A stretch of DNA of 64,000 bases, taken from assembly GCA_948146395.1 (NCBI GenBank), contig OX411552.1, positions 8,752,186 to 8,816,185 on the forward strand. Reading direction: 5' to 3'. A program made the position numbers and the translations under genes. The notes beneath the pieces were generated by a model. That model was not told the DNA's origin and ran no database searches. It saw only the letters and a program-made list of their open reading frames with translations. Positions 23,802 through 36,600 of this stretch are shown here, piece after piece. This DNA comes from Fragum whitleyi (lineage: Eukaryota; Mollusca; Bivalvia; Cardiida; Cardiidae). How positions within the stretch are numbered: the first letter of the stretch is position 1; each line of letters opens with the position of its first letter.

Positions 23802-24630
23802 TATACATAGACTAAAGTGCATGTCTATTTATAACGTTTGGCTGGTCGAGACAGACAAGTCACCTTTAAACATCTTGGTGTAAAACCGCCAAGCTTGGTT
23901 TAGAAAGTCGATAACGCGTCTGTTTTGCTTTCATGGGGTCATGGGTTTGATCTTGGATCGGCTAATTTTCATCCCATAAGTGACAAAAAAATGTAATCAG
24001 TGAAATTTGTCTTCAGCAGAATTTGCGAGTGATCGCATTGCATAATTCCTGATTAATTTCATCAAAGGAAGGATATCTGCAAGAAAATTTTGGGTGTTTT
24101 GCTCAGACATTGGTCACTCATGATACTGGAAAAGACTTTTAGCACGAAAACTTCAAGGAGTGATACTCGAAACATCACCGATACACTTTCTTTCGTTTCT
24201 GTGATTTTTGAAATCGACCCCTTTTTACTTTGAACACCAATAAACACTTATTTTTCAAATACCTGGTGCTGAACCTTCAACCGACAAATATTGCTTTCAA
24301 GCTTCATGTAACAGAAACATTTTCACTCTATATGGTTTCATAGCGACACTACAGCCCTCCGTAAGTCATGTAAAGATTTTTTTTTCTTAGTATATAAAGA
24401 ATATTAGTTAGTAGCTATTTGAGTAAATGATTTCAAATAAAAGAAAACAATACTAGTAGCTTTCCTCGATACCTTCAAGATAATAGTCGGGACAGGAAGG
24501 GCCATCAAGTACCCCACAAGCATACTCCGAGAAATTTTTACATAATAAAAAATTATTTGCACTCCCTGTTTGCCTCGTTAGACTTTTTGTTGAAAAATGC
24601 TAAATATGGAGAGGATAAAAACCATGTCTA

Positions 24631-25069
24631 CAGTTAACAACATCGTGAAATTGACAAGATGAATGATTTGGGAATGACTTAGGAATGAAATTGAATGAAT
24701 GCGTTGAGCGAGTTTTGAGTGAATTTAATGCGAGGTAATCCTGTATCGTAAATTTTGTTCAAGATGAACAAAATTTGCGATATTGATTATCTCCCTTTAA
24801 TAAAAAAATACATTCGAGTTTTATTCTTGGCTTCCTATTCCTTCAAGAACCTATGAGACGCTTATAATTTGAATTATGTTAGAGAAATCGCGTTTTTTTC
24901 TCAATCAAAATTTATTTTGAATGACGTTGGTTATTCTATATTCTTAAATGAGTCTAGGCGTTTTTGAATGGTTTGAGTGAGTGTTTGGAATGAATGAATG
25001 GGGCGCTGAGTGAGCTATTTAGAATGGTTTTGGTTGAGATGAATGTCAATTTCACGAAGTAACTTACTG
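24631..25069 (+). mobile_element. Complete TA-flanked MITE (439 bases)
   Basis: It starts CAGTTAACAACATCGTGAAA, ends TTTCACGAAGTAACTTACTG, and has TA on both flanks. The core inverted pair is built on TTTTGTTCAAGATG and GAACAAAATTTGCGATA. It is a close inverted relative of the copy at 18666-19100. Confidence 0.88.
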
Positions 25070-25344
25070 TATGAGGATGCCTACACGAAGTCATAAAGAA
25101 CACCGAAAGACTAATTCTGTATCCATGGCATCACGAGGGGATCTGTTTTCATTTAACTATTAGACACTTCTTCATGACCTTAGATTCTATTCGACATGAC
25201 AGAGCGTAATGATTTATAATAATTCGCAGATTTTATGTTGTTTTCCGAGCATTTCAGAACTAAAACAAGTTAAATTACCGATTTGGCGTGGCATTGTGAA
25301 CTGTGTGAAAGCGTTTCTTCGCCTTTGACTACAAAACAATTTCA

Positions 25345-25690
25345 TCTAATGTTATTCACTAAATAAAATATAAATCGATCTAACTGTTAATACAAATATA
25401 ATACAAACGATTAATCTATTTCTTTAATGCATAGATGAAATAAAACGTGAAAACTGAAGCGCATATTTTCTTAACACGCGTCATTTTGAACGTAATTGCT
25501 ATGTAACGTTCATGATGACGTAACTTTTGGGGCTTAGTTGACGTCAGATAGGGTGAAATGAACGCAAGAGGGGTATAAGTTTTGATAATTTCACTGGTCA
25601 TGCGGTGAGTTTATCAAAATGTGATCTACCTTTATTTCCTCGATAATCCACCGAAAAACATTAGGGAAAGTATTGTTCATTAGGTCTGCC
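25345..25690 (-). repeat. TGACGTCA-bearing repeat, copy 2
   Basis: In order, ATATAAATCGATCTAAC, CGTCATTTTGAACGT, TTGACGTCAGATAGGGTGAA, GGGTATAAGTTTTGATAATT and CCACCGAAAAACATTAGGGA match the copies at 6590-7045 (reverse) and 28105-28510. The hairpin end near 25345 is incomplete. Confidence 0.65.
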
Positions 25691-26618
25691 TAAGTTAAAG
25701 TTAGTATTGAGGATCAAGCTGGTACAAAGGATAGTCGATGAAAAAAAAATGATTCTCGATCAGAGATGTCCAATAATCAATGATCATACATGTCCATTAC
25801 TTCTAGAGATGCCTTGAGCAGTGCCATGTATTCCTCGTGTATTACGAAGTACATGTATACCTACAATAAGGTGGCCAATTGTTGGATGACCAAGTATGAA
25901 AAACAACTAAGGGAAATAACTAAAAAATGAGCTAGGAAGCGTAACGGTTCCTGTGTACAGCACGCCGCAATTCCGAAAGAAATATAACTGCCTCGTTTCA
26001 TGTCAATCGGACATAAGGTGAGAGTTATGCATCAGACAAAAAAGTGGACGCTATCCGCACGCCGGACGCCACGGTTGATCATATCATACGTCCCATCTTT
26101 AGAAAAAATTTTTAAAAAAAAACTTTCATCTTACACTTAAAGTAATCAGATTAGCTTCAAAGGGTACTTTTAGGCCTGGAAAAATGAAAGGCGATAAAAA
26201 ACTTTTATTCCATCTCATGTTGAATAAAATTCTTTGCAAAATTACACTTTGTTTAAAGTGCTGATGATTCTGAAAGAATAAATTGTATGTCGATATTGTC
26301 TTGAAAATTTATTCTTTATATTATTTTGAATCAAACAAGAAACCATGAAGTCTAAGCTTAGTTCAGAATTCACATATGTGTAGACCGATCTATTTCTATA
26401 TCATCTGCCAAAATAAGAATATTACTCAATCAGCATGACAATCAATAATACGATGATAAGGCAATTGAATTTTTCATACGCTGCCATCTCAAAAAACAAC
26501 CCAAACAGAAGTTCAGTCCATTGGCTAGCACATGTTGACCCCAATAGACTATTCTAAATAAAATTGAAGACCTGTAATTAAAACCGGCTGCCGCCTCGTA
26601 TTTTGAGGTTGTGATCAG

Positions 26619-26747
26619 CCCTGCGTTCAGGGTCAGCAAACGGTGAAAACAGTTTATCAATTATACCCCGCTTTGCAAGAGCACCTGCGTGTAATGCGAG
26701 GTTTAATTGGAAAACTTTTGCACCGTTTGGTGATCCTGAACGCAGGG
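26619..26747. mobile_element. Short foldback MITE with CCCTGCGTTCAGG ends
   Basis: CCCTGCGTTCAGGGTCAGCA and the inverted TGATCCTGAACGCAGGG bound 129 bases, with further pairing of AAACGGTG/CACCGTTT. The middle contains TTATACCCCGCTTTGC. A second copy lies at 60573-60712 and a fragment at 28540-28616. Confidence 0.75.
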
Positions 26748-26984
26748 CAGTTTCTTGACCTGCTAGTCTCGAAATCACAGAAGGTTAAAAAAAGCATTGC
26801 TAGTAGCTGTTCAAACACTCGATGTTACTAAGTATATTATACTAGAAAGCCATGAATGGCTTGAGTCGCTCCACAGGCTTGAAATTCTTGTTATAACAAA
26901 TAAAATGTAAATGGAAGATTTTTAGATTCTTTGGCTTCTACTGATGTTGAAAATGATATTCAAAATTTCCACTATATAACATAT

Positions 26985-27840
26985 AGAGAAATGACCCCCG
27001 CCCATAAAAGACATATTTTCCATCGCTACATGATAATGGGTCACCCAAGGATCATACCAATAATGTTTGAATGAAATCCATCAGTAATATACTGAGAAAA
27101 TGATTTAAAAAATTCCACTATATAACATATACAGAAACGACCTCCGTCCAATAAATACGTATTTTCCACCCAATCAAAATAATTTTTTGGTTGATTGATC
27201 AAGGGTCACTCAAGGATAATTCCAGTGAAATTTGGTTGATATCCATCACTTGCATTCTGAGAAAATGTTTTTCAAAGTTTTCACTATATAACATATAGAG
27301 AAAGGACCTCCGCCTGTAAGATACTTATTTTCCATCCGATCGCAATAAGTTTTGGAAGACTGATAAAGGGCCACTCAAGGATCATTCCAGTGAAATTTTG
27401 TTGATATCCATCGGTTACATTCTAAGAAAATGATTTTCAAAGTTTCCACAATATTACATATAGAAAAATGACCTCTTCCCATAAAATACATATTTTTCAT
27501 CCAATCACAATAATTTTAGTAGACTGATAAAGGGTCAACTAAGGATCATTCATCTAAAATTTAATTGGAATCCATCGATTAAAACCTGAGAAAACTAACT
27601 TTTTACCATATTTAGAAATTAGCCACGTCCATTTAAACCAAGTTTTTCATTAGACCTAAATTTCTTGAACAACTTTGAAAGAGGGTTACCCAAGGATCAT
27701 TCCTATGAAGTCTGGTTGAAGGTAGTTTCTGAGGAGAAGATTTTTGAAGAAAAAGTTTACGATCGGACGCACGGACGCACAGACGTAGGACGAAAACAAC
27801 GCCATGACAATAGCCCCAGTGGCTTTCAGCCAGTGGAGCT
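26985..27840 (+). mobile_element. Tandem-core element with terminal CAGTGGC hairpin
   Basis: About five imperfect units of 146-166 bases begin near 26993, 27139, 27305, 27470 and 27622. Each has a GACC-CCGCCC-type block, ATTTTCCATC, GGTCACTCAAGGATCATTCC and TATAACATATAGAGAAA. The 3' end has GGACGCAC repeats and a CAGTGGC/GCCAGTG hairpin followed by GAGCTAT. Similar 3' ends occur at 30577 and 32757. The layout recalls the oyster pearl elements, which have tandem cores and Helitron-like ends. No protein is encoded. Confidence 0.65.
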
Positions 27841-28104
27841 ATCCAGAGATGTTCCAAAATGCCACAATATTTATGCAAGATGACGACACCAAGACTTCTG
27901 CAATAGGCCTGCTTCGGGATTTCTCCAAACGGTTGGAGAATCTTTTTCTAAGTAATAAGAATTCGAACATGTTTTCGAAAATTAAAACACGAATCTTGAG
28001 AATAGGTTTTTTCTAAGAATCGTGATAAACTGTTCATGCAGTATGTATGATTGTAATGCAAATTTAATCCGTCTCTGCGTTCGCCGCGAACAGCTTTCTT
28101 AGAT

Positions 28105-28510
28105 ATATAGAGGATAATCGTTTGTTTCAGTGTAACATCGATTTATATTCATTGAGTGAACAACAAAAGCAATATTTTCACGAGACCATATAGCTTTTGT
28201 TGTTCACGAAATGAAATATAAATCGATCTAACTCGAAAAGCAAACGATTATTCAATTTCTTTATTGTAAAAATGAGACAAAATGTGAAATTTCTAGGACA
28301 TATTTTCGTAAAGCGCGTCATTTTGCACGTGATTGCTATGCAACGTTCATTGTGACGTCACTAATTTCGCTCCGCATATATGACGTCAGATAGGATGAAA
28401 TGCACAAAAGAAGGGTATAAGTTTTTTGATAATTTCACTGCTTTTGCGGTGAGATTATCAAGTAATAGTCTACCGTAATTTCTCGATAAACCACCGAAAA
28501 GCATTAAACA
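28105..28510 (-). repeat. TGACGTCA-bearing repeat, copy 3
   Basis: It carries TTTTGTTGTTCACGAAATGA, AATCGATC, CATTTTGCACGTGATTGC, GTGACGTCAC, GACGTCAGATAGGATGAA, TTTGCGGTGAGATTATCAA and ACCACCGAAAAGCATTAAA, all in reverse order to copy 1. Confidence 0.7.
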
Positions 28511-28948
28511 AATACCGATTATCGAAAGCGCCCGGAACAAGCACACCGCTCAGGATAGGAAAGCAGGAAAGCATTGCTAACGTTCATGGGCGTTTTCCTT
28601 TCCTGAACGCAGGGATGGTATTTTCTTATTCAAATGATAACGCAAATAAACTTACATGTTACTGGATAAATCAGGAAACAAAGAGACAAACACAAGCAAT
28701 TAAATACTTCTTTCATTTTCGCCAACCTTTATTTAATTCTAGATATTTCACTACAAACTTAACCAAGTTTAATGTAAGTTTTAAGGAAGGGATAAAACGC
28801 TGAAAATCTTCCGGGTTTTTCCAAAGCGTCAAATAAATTGAATGAATGCCAACAAAAAATAATAAAAACCCGTTCTAGCTTTTTCACCCGATAAATCAAC
28901 GAAGCGACTCCTATATCAATTTACACCCCTTGTCCTCTTATCATGTTA

Positions 28949-29383
28949 CAGTAAAGAACATCGTGAAATTGATAAGGGGAATGAATCTGGAATGATTTTG
29001 GAATGGAATGGTTGAGTAGGAGGAGCGAGTTTTTAATCATTTTAAGGGGATTTAACACAATATCGACAATTTTGAATAGCAGGACGCAATTAATCAACTT
29101 ATTATCTCACTCTAATAAAGTCTACTAACTTTCTGTTTTATGTTTTTACGGGCAAATCAGACGCTTTAGATAATAATAAAAAAACATCGACCAATAAAAT
29201 TCGGGAAAGATTTGATCGGTTTAAATGAATTGTCTCAACGTTTGCCAAGTGCTTTTGAACGGTTTCGGAGCGTTTTGGGATGGTCTTAAAGGAGTGTTTA
29301 GAATGAATGAATCCAGCGAAGAGTCCGCGATCTAGAATGGTTTTGATCGAGATGAATGTCACTTTCATGACTGAACTTTACCT
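28949..29383 (+). mobile_element. Diverged TA-flanked MITE copy
   Basis: It starts CAGTAAAGAACATCGTGAAA after TA. The core GGAGCGAGTTTTTAATCA and later GGTTTTGATCGAGATGAATG are recognisable. The right end (GTCACTTTCATGACTGAACT) is decayed and the central hairpin is eroded. Confidence 0.7.
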
Positions 29384-29696
29384 GTTCGTTCAATTGTATC
29401 TCCAAACGCAGTTTCGAAAAGGTACTAACAAAGAATTGTGAAAAGTGCCGAACTTCTCAGACTGTGCAATGTGATAGGCGTCGATCCTTTCCCTTTTTGA
29501 CATTATTCATAATATAGAATGATAATGTGACCCATCAAGCAAAAAAGGACCATGTGGGAATGACGAAAGTACCGATTCTAGTCTGCATGCGCAGACATCC
29601 ACCAATCTTGTTCATATAATAACCCATGGTCAAGGAGACTAAGGCAGAACAAAATGGGAACATAATGATCCTCTTGTTTGAATTATAATAGACCTA

Positions 29697-30132
29697 CAGT
29701 TAACAACATCGTGAAATTGACAATGTGAATGATTTTGGAATGAATTTGGAATGAAATTGAATGAGTGTATGAAGCGAGTTTTGAGTGAATTTAATGGGAG
29801 GTAATCCATTATCGAAAATTTTGTTCAGGATGAACAAAATTTGCGATATGTATTACCTCCCTTTAATAAAATATGGATAGAAGTTCTTTAAATAGCTTCC
29901 TTTTTGTTCAAGAACCAATCAGACGTTTTTAATTTCTATTATATCAGTGAAATCGTGATTTGGTCTTGTTTTATTAATTTTGAAGGTAGTTGTAGATCTT
30001 ATATTTTTTAGTCAGTATGAGCGCTTTTGAATGGTTTGAGTGAGTGTTTGGAATGAGTGAATGGAACGCTGAGTGAGCGATTTAGAATGATTTTGATCGA
30101 GATGAATGTCAATTTTACGATGTAACTAACTG
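29697..30132 (+). mobile_element. Complete TA-flanked MITE (436 bases)
   Basis: CAGTTAACAACATCGTGAAA at the start and TTTTACGATGTAACTAACTG at the end, with TA flanks. The core palindrome has GGGAGGTAATCC, TTTTGTTCAGGATGAACAAAA and TATTACCTCCCTTT. A stray copy of the right end (TTTCACGATGTAACTAACTG) recurs at about 30192-30211. It is the closest relative, inverted, of 60721-61148. Confidence 0.9.
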
Positions 30133-30479
30133 TACTTTGGCATTTTGAAATGAGGATTTGGCGGTCCAATTGGCTTATTACTAAATGTCAATGATGAATT
30201 TCACGATGTAACTAACTGTAATTATATTATGAAATTCTCGGTTGTCCTTCTTCCGGTAGCGGGTAACATATACATTCGCGGTGCTAATTTTAAATTGGAA
30301 TAATAACTCTAGTTGATCTACGCTTTAAATATACTCAAAGAAAAAAGTATTGCAACATCTGCTTTTCAATAAAGTAGTTCTAAACTAAGGCGAACTGTGG
30401 TAACTCGGCGCATTAAACGTGTAAGAAAATATTTCCAGTAAACCTTATTATTTTCTATTAAAAGGATACAATACATTAT

Positions 30480-30890
30480 TTACCCAAAGTCCCAAAGACC
30501 GGACGCACGGACAGACACACGCACGACAGACGCAACGCTATGATTATAGCCCCAGTGGCCTGCAGCCAGTGGAGCTAAAAAGCTGTGGACTTTAGAGTGT
30601 TATCAAGGATTTTCTCATTAAATTTTTTCAATCATTTTCATTTGACCCCTTTTCCTAGGACGCTTTACAGATCAGGCCCATTTTCAAAAGGAATTATCTT
30701 TGTGATAGTACAATCATTATGAGCAAGTTTGAAGTCAATTGAATGAAAACTGTGGAATTTAGAGCAGTAATGAGGATTTTTTAAATCTTAATTAGCCCCC
30801 TATTCCCATGACACTTGAAGGATCTGACCCAAAGGAACTTTTCTTGTAATGGTCCAATCATTCTGACCAAGTTTGAAGACAATGAGAAAA
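30480..30890 (+). repeat. Hairpin-ended element tail followed by GTGGA-type tandem units
   Basis: GACCGGACGCACGGAC leads to the CCAGTGGCCTGCAGCCAGTGG hairpin end at 30577. Two to three units follow, with CTGTGGACTTTAGAG, AGGATTTT, GATCAGGCCCATTTTC and GTACAATCATT..GAGCAAGTTTGAAG blocks, the family that is better developed at 62700-63420. Confidence 0.6.
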
Positions 30891-31380
30891 CAAGAGCCAT
30901 GTCAGACATGGCCATCCCCTTCCATGAAAGCTTGATAGTAAACTAAAGCCTACCCTGCCTATCTCCACCCTGCCACTCCCTAATTTTGGGGTCAATCAAA
31001 ATTTCTTAACAATTTAAGTTAATGGTCTCCCAAGGATCATCCATGACATGGTTTGTTGAAATTGGCCCAATGGTTTTGGGGAGAAGATTTTTTAAATAAA
31101 AAATGCCCTACTCTGCCCATATTAGGAAGTCAAAGGAAATTTCTTTTATATCTTTTAAATTAAAGTTCACCCAAGGAACATCTATGCCTAGTTTCCTTGA
31201 AATCAGCCAAATGGTTTGGGAGAAGTTTTTTAATAATTTTATAGACAATAAGCCACACCCACATTTTTGGGTCATTCAAAATTTCTTTCACAATTTAGGT
31301 AAAGGGTCTCCAAAGGATCATCCATGCCAAGTTTCATTGAAATCTGCCTAATTGTTTTGGAGGAGAAGATTTTTTAAGAG

Positions 31381-31655
31381 AAAACAAGATGTGTTTGTGA
31401 AACACGAATGCCCCTGTAACAGCATTTTTTTTCAAAGTTTGACCTTGACAGATGACCTTGACCATGTCACATGACCTTGGTACCAGCAAATGCGGATCAT
31501 TGAGATCTATCATCATGCCAAATATTAGCCTTGTATCTTGAATAGGCTTGAAGATATTGGCAATGTTAATTTTTTTGCAGACAGACAGATGGGCGGACAG
31601 ACAGACAACGGTAAAACAATATGCCCCAAATCTTTGGATATGGGCGCATAATAAG
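31381..31655 (+). mobile_element. AACAAGATGTG element with ATGCCCC ends, nested
   Basis: It begins AACAAGATGTGTTTGTGAAA and CGAATGCCCCTG. The interior has TTGACCTTGACAGATGACCT, CATCATGCCAAATATTAGCC and GACAGACAGATGGGCGGAC. It ends with a hairpin-like ATATGCCCC...GGGCGCATAATAA. The same family occurs at 31770-32677, 33752-33950, 43811-44008 and 45125-45361. Confidence 0.75.
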
Positions 31656-31769
31656 CCTCGCCCTGCCAAGCAAAAATTTCTTTAACTATTTTAGTTGAGG
31701 GTCACCTAAGGGACATTTCTGCCAAGTTTTGTTAAAATCTACCCTTTTTTAGGAGGAGGATATGTTTAA

Positions 31770-31771
31770 AG

Positions 31772-31804
<33 letters not shown>

Positions 31805-32677
31805 CTATAAAAGCATTTTTTTCAAAATTTCGACTTTGACAGATGACCTTGATACCTACAGAAGATGTACATCACTAAGATCTTTCATCATTCCAGTTAT
31901 GAGACGGGGTATCAATATTATGCTTCAATAAACTGAACAATGAAAGAATTGGTTCAGTTTTTGAGTTATTTGACCTTGACAGATGACCTTGACCCTGTCA
32001 AATGACCTTGACTTTGGAACCAGCAGATGTGTATCATTGTGATCTATCAACATACCAAAATATTAACCTTGTATCTTGAAGAGGCTTGAAGATATTGCAA
32101 TGTTAAGTTAGTTTTTTGGTTACGTTTTTGAGTTATTTGCCCTTGACAGATGACCTTGATAACCTTGACCTTGGTACCAGCAGATGCGTATCATTGAGAT
32201 CTATCATCATCCAAAGATTAGCCATGTATCTTGAACAGTCTTGAACATATTGGCAATATTCAGTTTTTTGGTAAACTTTTGCAGACAGACAGATGACCTT
32301 GTCACATGACCTTGACTTGGGTATCAGCAGATGCGGATCATTGAGATTTATCATCATGCCAAATATTAGCCTTGTATCATGAATAGGCTTGAAAACATTG
32401 GCAAAGTTATTTTTTTGTTAAGTTTTTGAGCTATTTGACCTTGACATATGAACTTGACCTTGTCACATGACCTTGACTTTGGTATCAGCAGATGCGGATC
32501 ATTGAGATCTTTCATCATGCCAAATATGAGCCTTGTATCTAAAATAGGCTTGAAGATATTTGCAATGTTAAGTTTTTTGGTTAACTTTTGCAGACAGACA
32601 GACAGACAGCTGGACGGACAGATGGTCAACAGTAAAACAATTTGGCCCTGATCTTTCCATACAGTGGCATAAAAAGT
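31770..32677 (+). mobile_element. Expanded AACAAGATGTG element with internal tandem units
   Basis: It has the same start and end as the neighbouring element. The interior is expanded to about four or five units near 31970, 32120, 32290 and 32440, each with TTTGACCTTGACAGATGACC, CAGCAGATGCGGATCATTGA, ATCATGCCAAATATTAGCCT and GGCTTGAAGATATTGGCAA. Short open frames over it are repeat artefacts. Confidence 0.7.
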
Positions 32678-33397
32678 TTATGCACACAGATGGATGGTCA
32701 GACAACGCCAATGGACACACCATGACAATAGATCACTGGCTTTCAGCTAGTGGAGCTTAAAATGGCCTCCCATACAGAGCTATTTTTAGGGTCAACATAG
32801 AATATTTTCAGATTTTAGAGGGTCAAACCTTGGTTCAAGAAAAAACAAAGGGCCTGCTTATGCTTACCCAAAAAATGGTTCAAATTATGGTACATTCATA
32901 TGGCAAATAACAAGAAAAATCACTTATTTCCATATTTATAAACCAAGAGAACACAAGTATTCACATATTGACAAACCTCCAAGGCATTTACTTTTTCTAT
33001 ACTTACAATTCTCTCAGAAATAAAGTTTAAAAATAAACATAAAACACACAATACAGTTTAATGAAAGTCTCTATCACAATAGCCCGATATTGAATCTGAG
33101 TCACAAAGCAAAAAGGACATAAAAATATGCCAGCTAAGCTTTGACTTCTTGTGTGTTATAATCTTTAATCATCTTTGATATTTCAACCTTTTTTTCCATT
33201 AGAATATTATGTCACCTTTTCTTTCCATTTACTCTGAGTTATTTCAAATGCCATTTAACTTCATAACTTAATATTTGGTGATACTTTAAATTTCATACAT
33301 ACACCATAGGAATAAAACGTTACAATTTTGTAATAAATAAAGGTGACTTTCTAATAAATAGTTTTTATACATCTTTAGATCTAAATTACATAAACAT

Positions 33398-33403
33398 TTT
33401 ATT
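33398..33403 (-). promoter_or_regulatory. CYC1: Candidate CYC1 polyadenylation signal
   Basis: AATAAA on the minus strand about 110 bases past the cytochrome c1 stop codon. It is the nearest canonical signal I saw; other AT-rich hexamers nearby could also serve. Confidence 0.4.
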
Positions 33404-33513
33404 CATTAGAATCTCAGACATTCTATTATTTATACCAAATCCTTTTTACATTTCTCATTGAAAATTTTCCGAAAACTCTATCACTGGTTTAAGAGTTAGG
33501 TTATAACAAGACC

Positions 33514-33627
33514 CTAGCTCTTTGGTGCTTGTTTACGCAGAACGTTCATCTGTGAGCCGATATAACTCCACTTGTTCTTCTTGTACACGTAGGATGCCAC
33601 CAACATAATCAACATCATTGTACTGAT
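33514..33627 (-). CDS. CYC1: CYC1 exon 8 (C-terminal anchor)
   Basis: It encodes residues 277-313: the hydrophobic [14 protein letters not shown] anchor, a Lys-rich KKNKW border and a short tail ending QAPKS, then TAG at 33516-33514. The acceptor is ATTACAG; phase 0 in. Confidence 0.95.
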   Translation of the reverse strand: MSTMMLIMLVASYVYKKNKWSYIGSQMNVLRKQAPKS

Positions 33628-36600
33628 CTGTAATTACATTCAAACAGGATGATCAATTATAATAACATGGACTCCAATAAGCTGTAGTTATAATCTTTGA
33701 GTCAACTAGCTACAATAATATGTCCAAATAATTGTAAAAGACCAACATTGCAACAAGAGATGTTTGTAAAACATTGATCCCCCGGCCTATAAGACCAGTG
33801 AGATCTATCCACCTGTGAAGATGGATGATTCTAGCTTACATGCTTTTTGAGATATACGCCAGACAAAAATGATCTATGGAGGGACAAATTGACCTACAAA
33901 CAGTTGCAAAGCAATATACCCCCTATTCTTCGAAAGGGGGCATAATAAATCATAATCATAGATCACTATTGACCAATCAAAACACTTATTCAAACTAAAG
34001 AGATGAAGAGTATATATTTCAATTTCATGGAGGTATTAAACCCATTATCTAATCACACTGTCTCATTGCACGAAGCAGATTTACACATAAGGGTTTTTAA
34101 TTTCATACTTCCATGAAATCAAAATATAATCTATTCATGGGTAAATATCATGAAGTAAAAATGTAGAGGTTTCTCTATAAAGAGTTAGGATCTCTTTTGG
34201 AATTACTTTGAGCGCAAACTTACAAATTAGCTATGTGCTTTAAATTTTCAGCCAATCAGAATGCATGAAATTTAATGGACATAACCAAATTTCAATAGAT
34301 AAGATATTTATTTAACTCCAATATTTAACCTTTTTGTTTCTATCATTTCATGAACATGCCTGTTAAACGTCATACATATAGTTTAAACAAGCTGTAATTA
34401 TGACATTTGTGTTGCCCTCCAATAGTTTTCTTTGTGTTCTGTCCATTTTAATATATATTTTGCAGATAAATAATCCACAATACTTTAAACACAAATCAAT
34501 GTTTAAAGTGTTTGATTTAAAATCATCTTGAAGATACAGTTTACAGACTTCAAGAATTTTAGTACACTTCTCTGCTACACCTACAATCATCATTGTTCAA
34601 TAATAATTTTTACCAATATATTTTGAAAATCGTTCTATTTCATTTCACAAATGAATACATGTGTACTACTTAAGATTTGGTATAGGTAAGGCCAAGTCAG
34701 GTGCCCTTTTTAGAATAATGCTGTGCCTGTAGTTTTGAGGTTTTGTTTTTGTAAAAAAACAAATTGATTCGTACCTTGATGAGGTATTTCTTTCTGACAT
34801 CATGTTCTGGCTCCCCACACCAGTGTAAGAATGTCACTACATCCTTAGCTGTTTGACTCTGGGTTGCAGGGGTTCCTGAAATATTAAATGTATATAATGG
34901 CTCAGTGTGAAACAGTTGTAAATGCTTATATATTTATAGGCAGTTACAACTATTTTATTCCGAGCTATCTGGTCTTATAATTATTCAAAATACTAGAAAC
35001 ATATAAAAGTACAGTCAATCTTGTCTTAAACGACCACTCAAGGGACGTCATAAAAATGGTCGCTTAATCAAATGGTCGTTGAATACAAAACATTGAAATA
35101 CAAATTTTCGGAAGTTTGGAACTCGAAGACCCCCATCACCTATCATTCTCCATAAAAATATTTCAAAGGTTTTTGTAGCTGAGAGAAAGTGATATTACTC
35201 ACATGATCATAAACAAAGTGTAACTTATTAAAGCTAGGCCATTTGTCTTTTCCACCACCCACAAAAGATGGTGAGTCTACTGATTTGTTTACATGTTCAA
35301 TGTTGACATTGACCTACATTTACGTACGTGTTTGATTTGTATCTATGTTTCACTTCTTAATCGAACGAGAAATTGGTAATTATTTAACTCTTCATCCAAA
35401 TCAGCTATGATAATATTTTAATGTTTTTTGATGTGTTTTCAACACACTTGCAGCTTTTTAAATGACATAGATATTCAAAAGAAAAAAATAAATGATATAA
35501 ATTACAGATGTTAAAGATTGCCGCTGAAAATCAAAATGGAGTACTTTAAAGCTTTCAATCTAGAATTTCTATTGACAGTTTCATTTTATCTTCCAACAAG
35601 AAAGTGTGAAAAATAGAGGATTATCAACAATTAATTAGTTTGTATTGTCATACTAGTATTTATCAATGATTTTCACACATTTATGACAGGTTATGAATTG
35701 AGATATTATCATATGGTCGCTTAATAAACTGTCAAATAGTCGAAATTGACCCAAAAATGTCAGCGACCGGTCGCGTTGGACAAAAGTCGCTTAATAGAGC
35801 AACGATTTATAGCAAAAGCCAACAGGAGGACCCCAAAGTGGTCGCTTAACAGAAAGGGTCGCTGAATACACATGGCAATATTGACTGTATAGCACAATTT
35901 ATTAACCCTTGTCATGCTGAACCCAGAATATTCCTGTCTTGGCAGGAGCTGTAGACAAACATCAGCTTGCACAGGTGTGCAGTCTGATCTTTGTCTATAC
36001 CACCTGTTTTTTCCTTTTTTAACCAGAAAAGTTTCAGAAATTATATCTTCAAAATTAAATGCTGACTCACAAGTAGGAAATACAGAGCTTTCAGCACTTT
36101 GATTTATATATAATTTTGCCAAGGTTTTTTATTCAGCATGACAAGGGTTAAGTAACTATACATAGCTTTTTTTTTGCTATAACTTAATTTCTGCCATTTT
36201 GTTGTCCAAAGCAGTTTTCAACAAGAGCATTGCCTTCGGGTACCTACACTCAGCTGTTTGGTGCTGGATAGTGGATAATTTCCAAAAAATGCATCTGGAG
36301 TTATTACCCTTGATAATATAGGCTGCTCTTTTGATGAACATGTGAACAAAGTTTCAAGTAAATTCATTCAAAAGAACTATTCATCCTGTTGAAGTTTTGT
36401 CACTGCATTGACAACATCAATTTAAAGGCTATAGCAATACTGCAGGGTTTCTTGGAAAACAGATCATGCTAAAAAAGCAGATTTTTTTTTTTTTTCAAAA
36501 TCTAAAAATGAAAAATATAAAGATTCTAGTAGAAAACACAAATATTCTCTGTGTGAAAGGGATGAAAATATGCTTTTAACATTTCTTTTGTAAAATGTCT

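Larger units (their letters stand above)
30888..32757 (+). mobile_element. Tandem-core element carrying two nested insertions
   Basis: It opens AACAAGAGCCATGTCAGACA and repeats a unit with GGTCAATCAAAATTTCTT, AAGGATCATCCATG, TTGAAAT and GGAGAAGATTTTTTAA at about 30960, 31090 and 31230. It is interrupted at about 31381-31655 and 31770-32677 by elements starting AACAAGATGTGTTTGTGAAA. After the second insert it resumes and ends with an ACTGGC/GCTAGTGGAGC hairpin near 32757. Confidence 0.6.

Noticed and set aside
24062..24247. Minus-strand frame with a hydrophobic segment
   Set aside because: No reliable acceptor or donor in a consistent phase; could not be tied to the Ig-like gene.
31334..32651. 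Several 60-110 codon frames in the 31-33 kb region
   Set aside because: All lie in tandem units of the AACAAGATGTG mobile elements and repeat with them.
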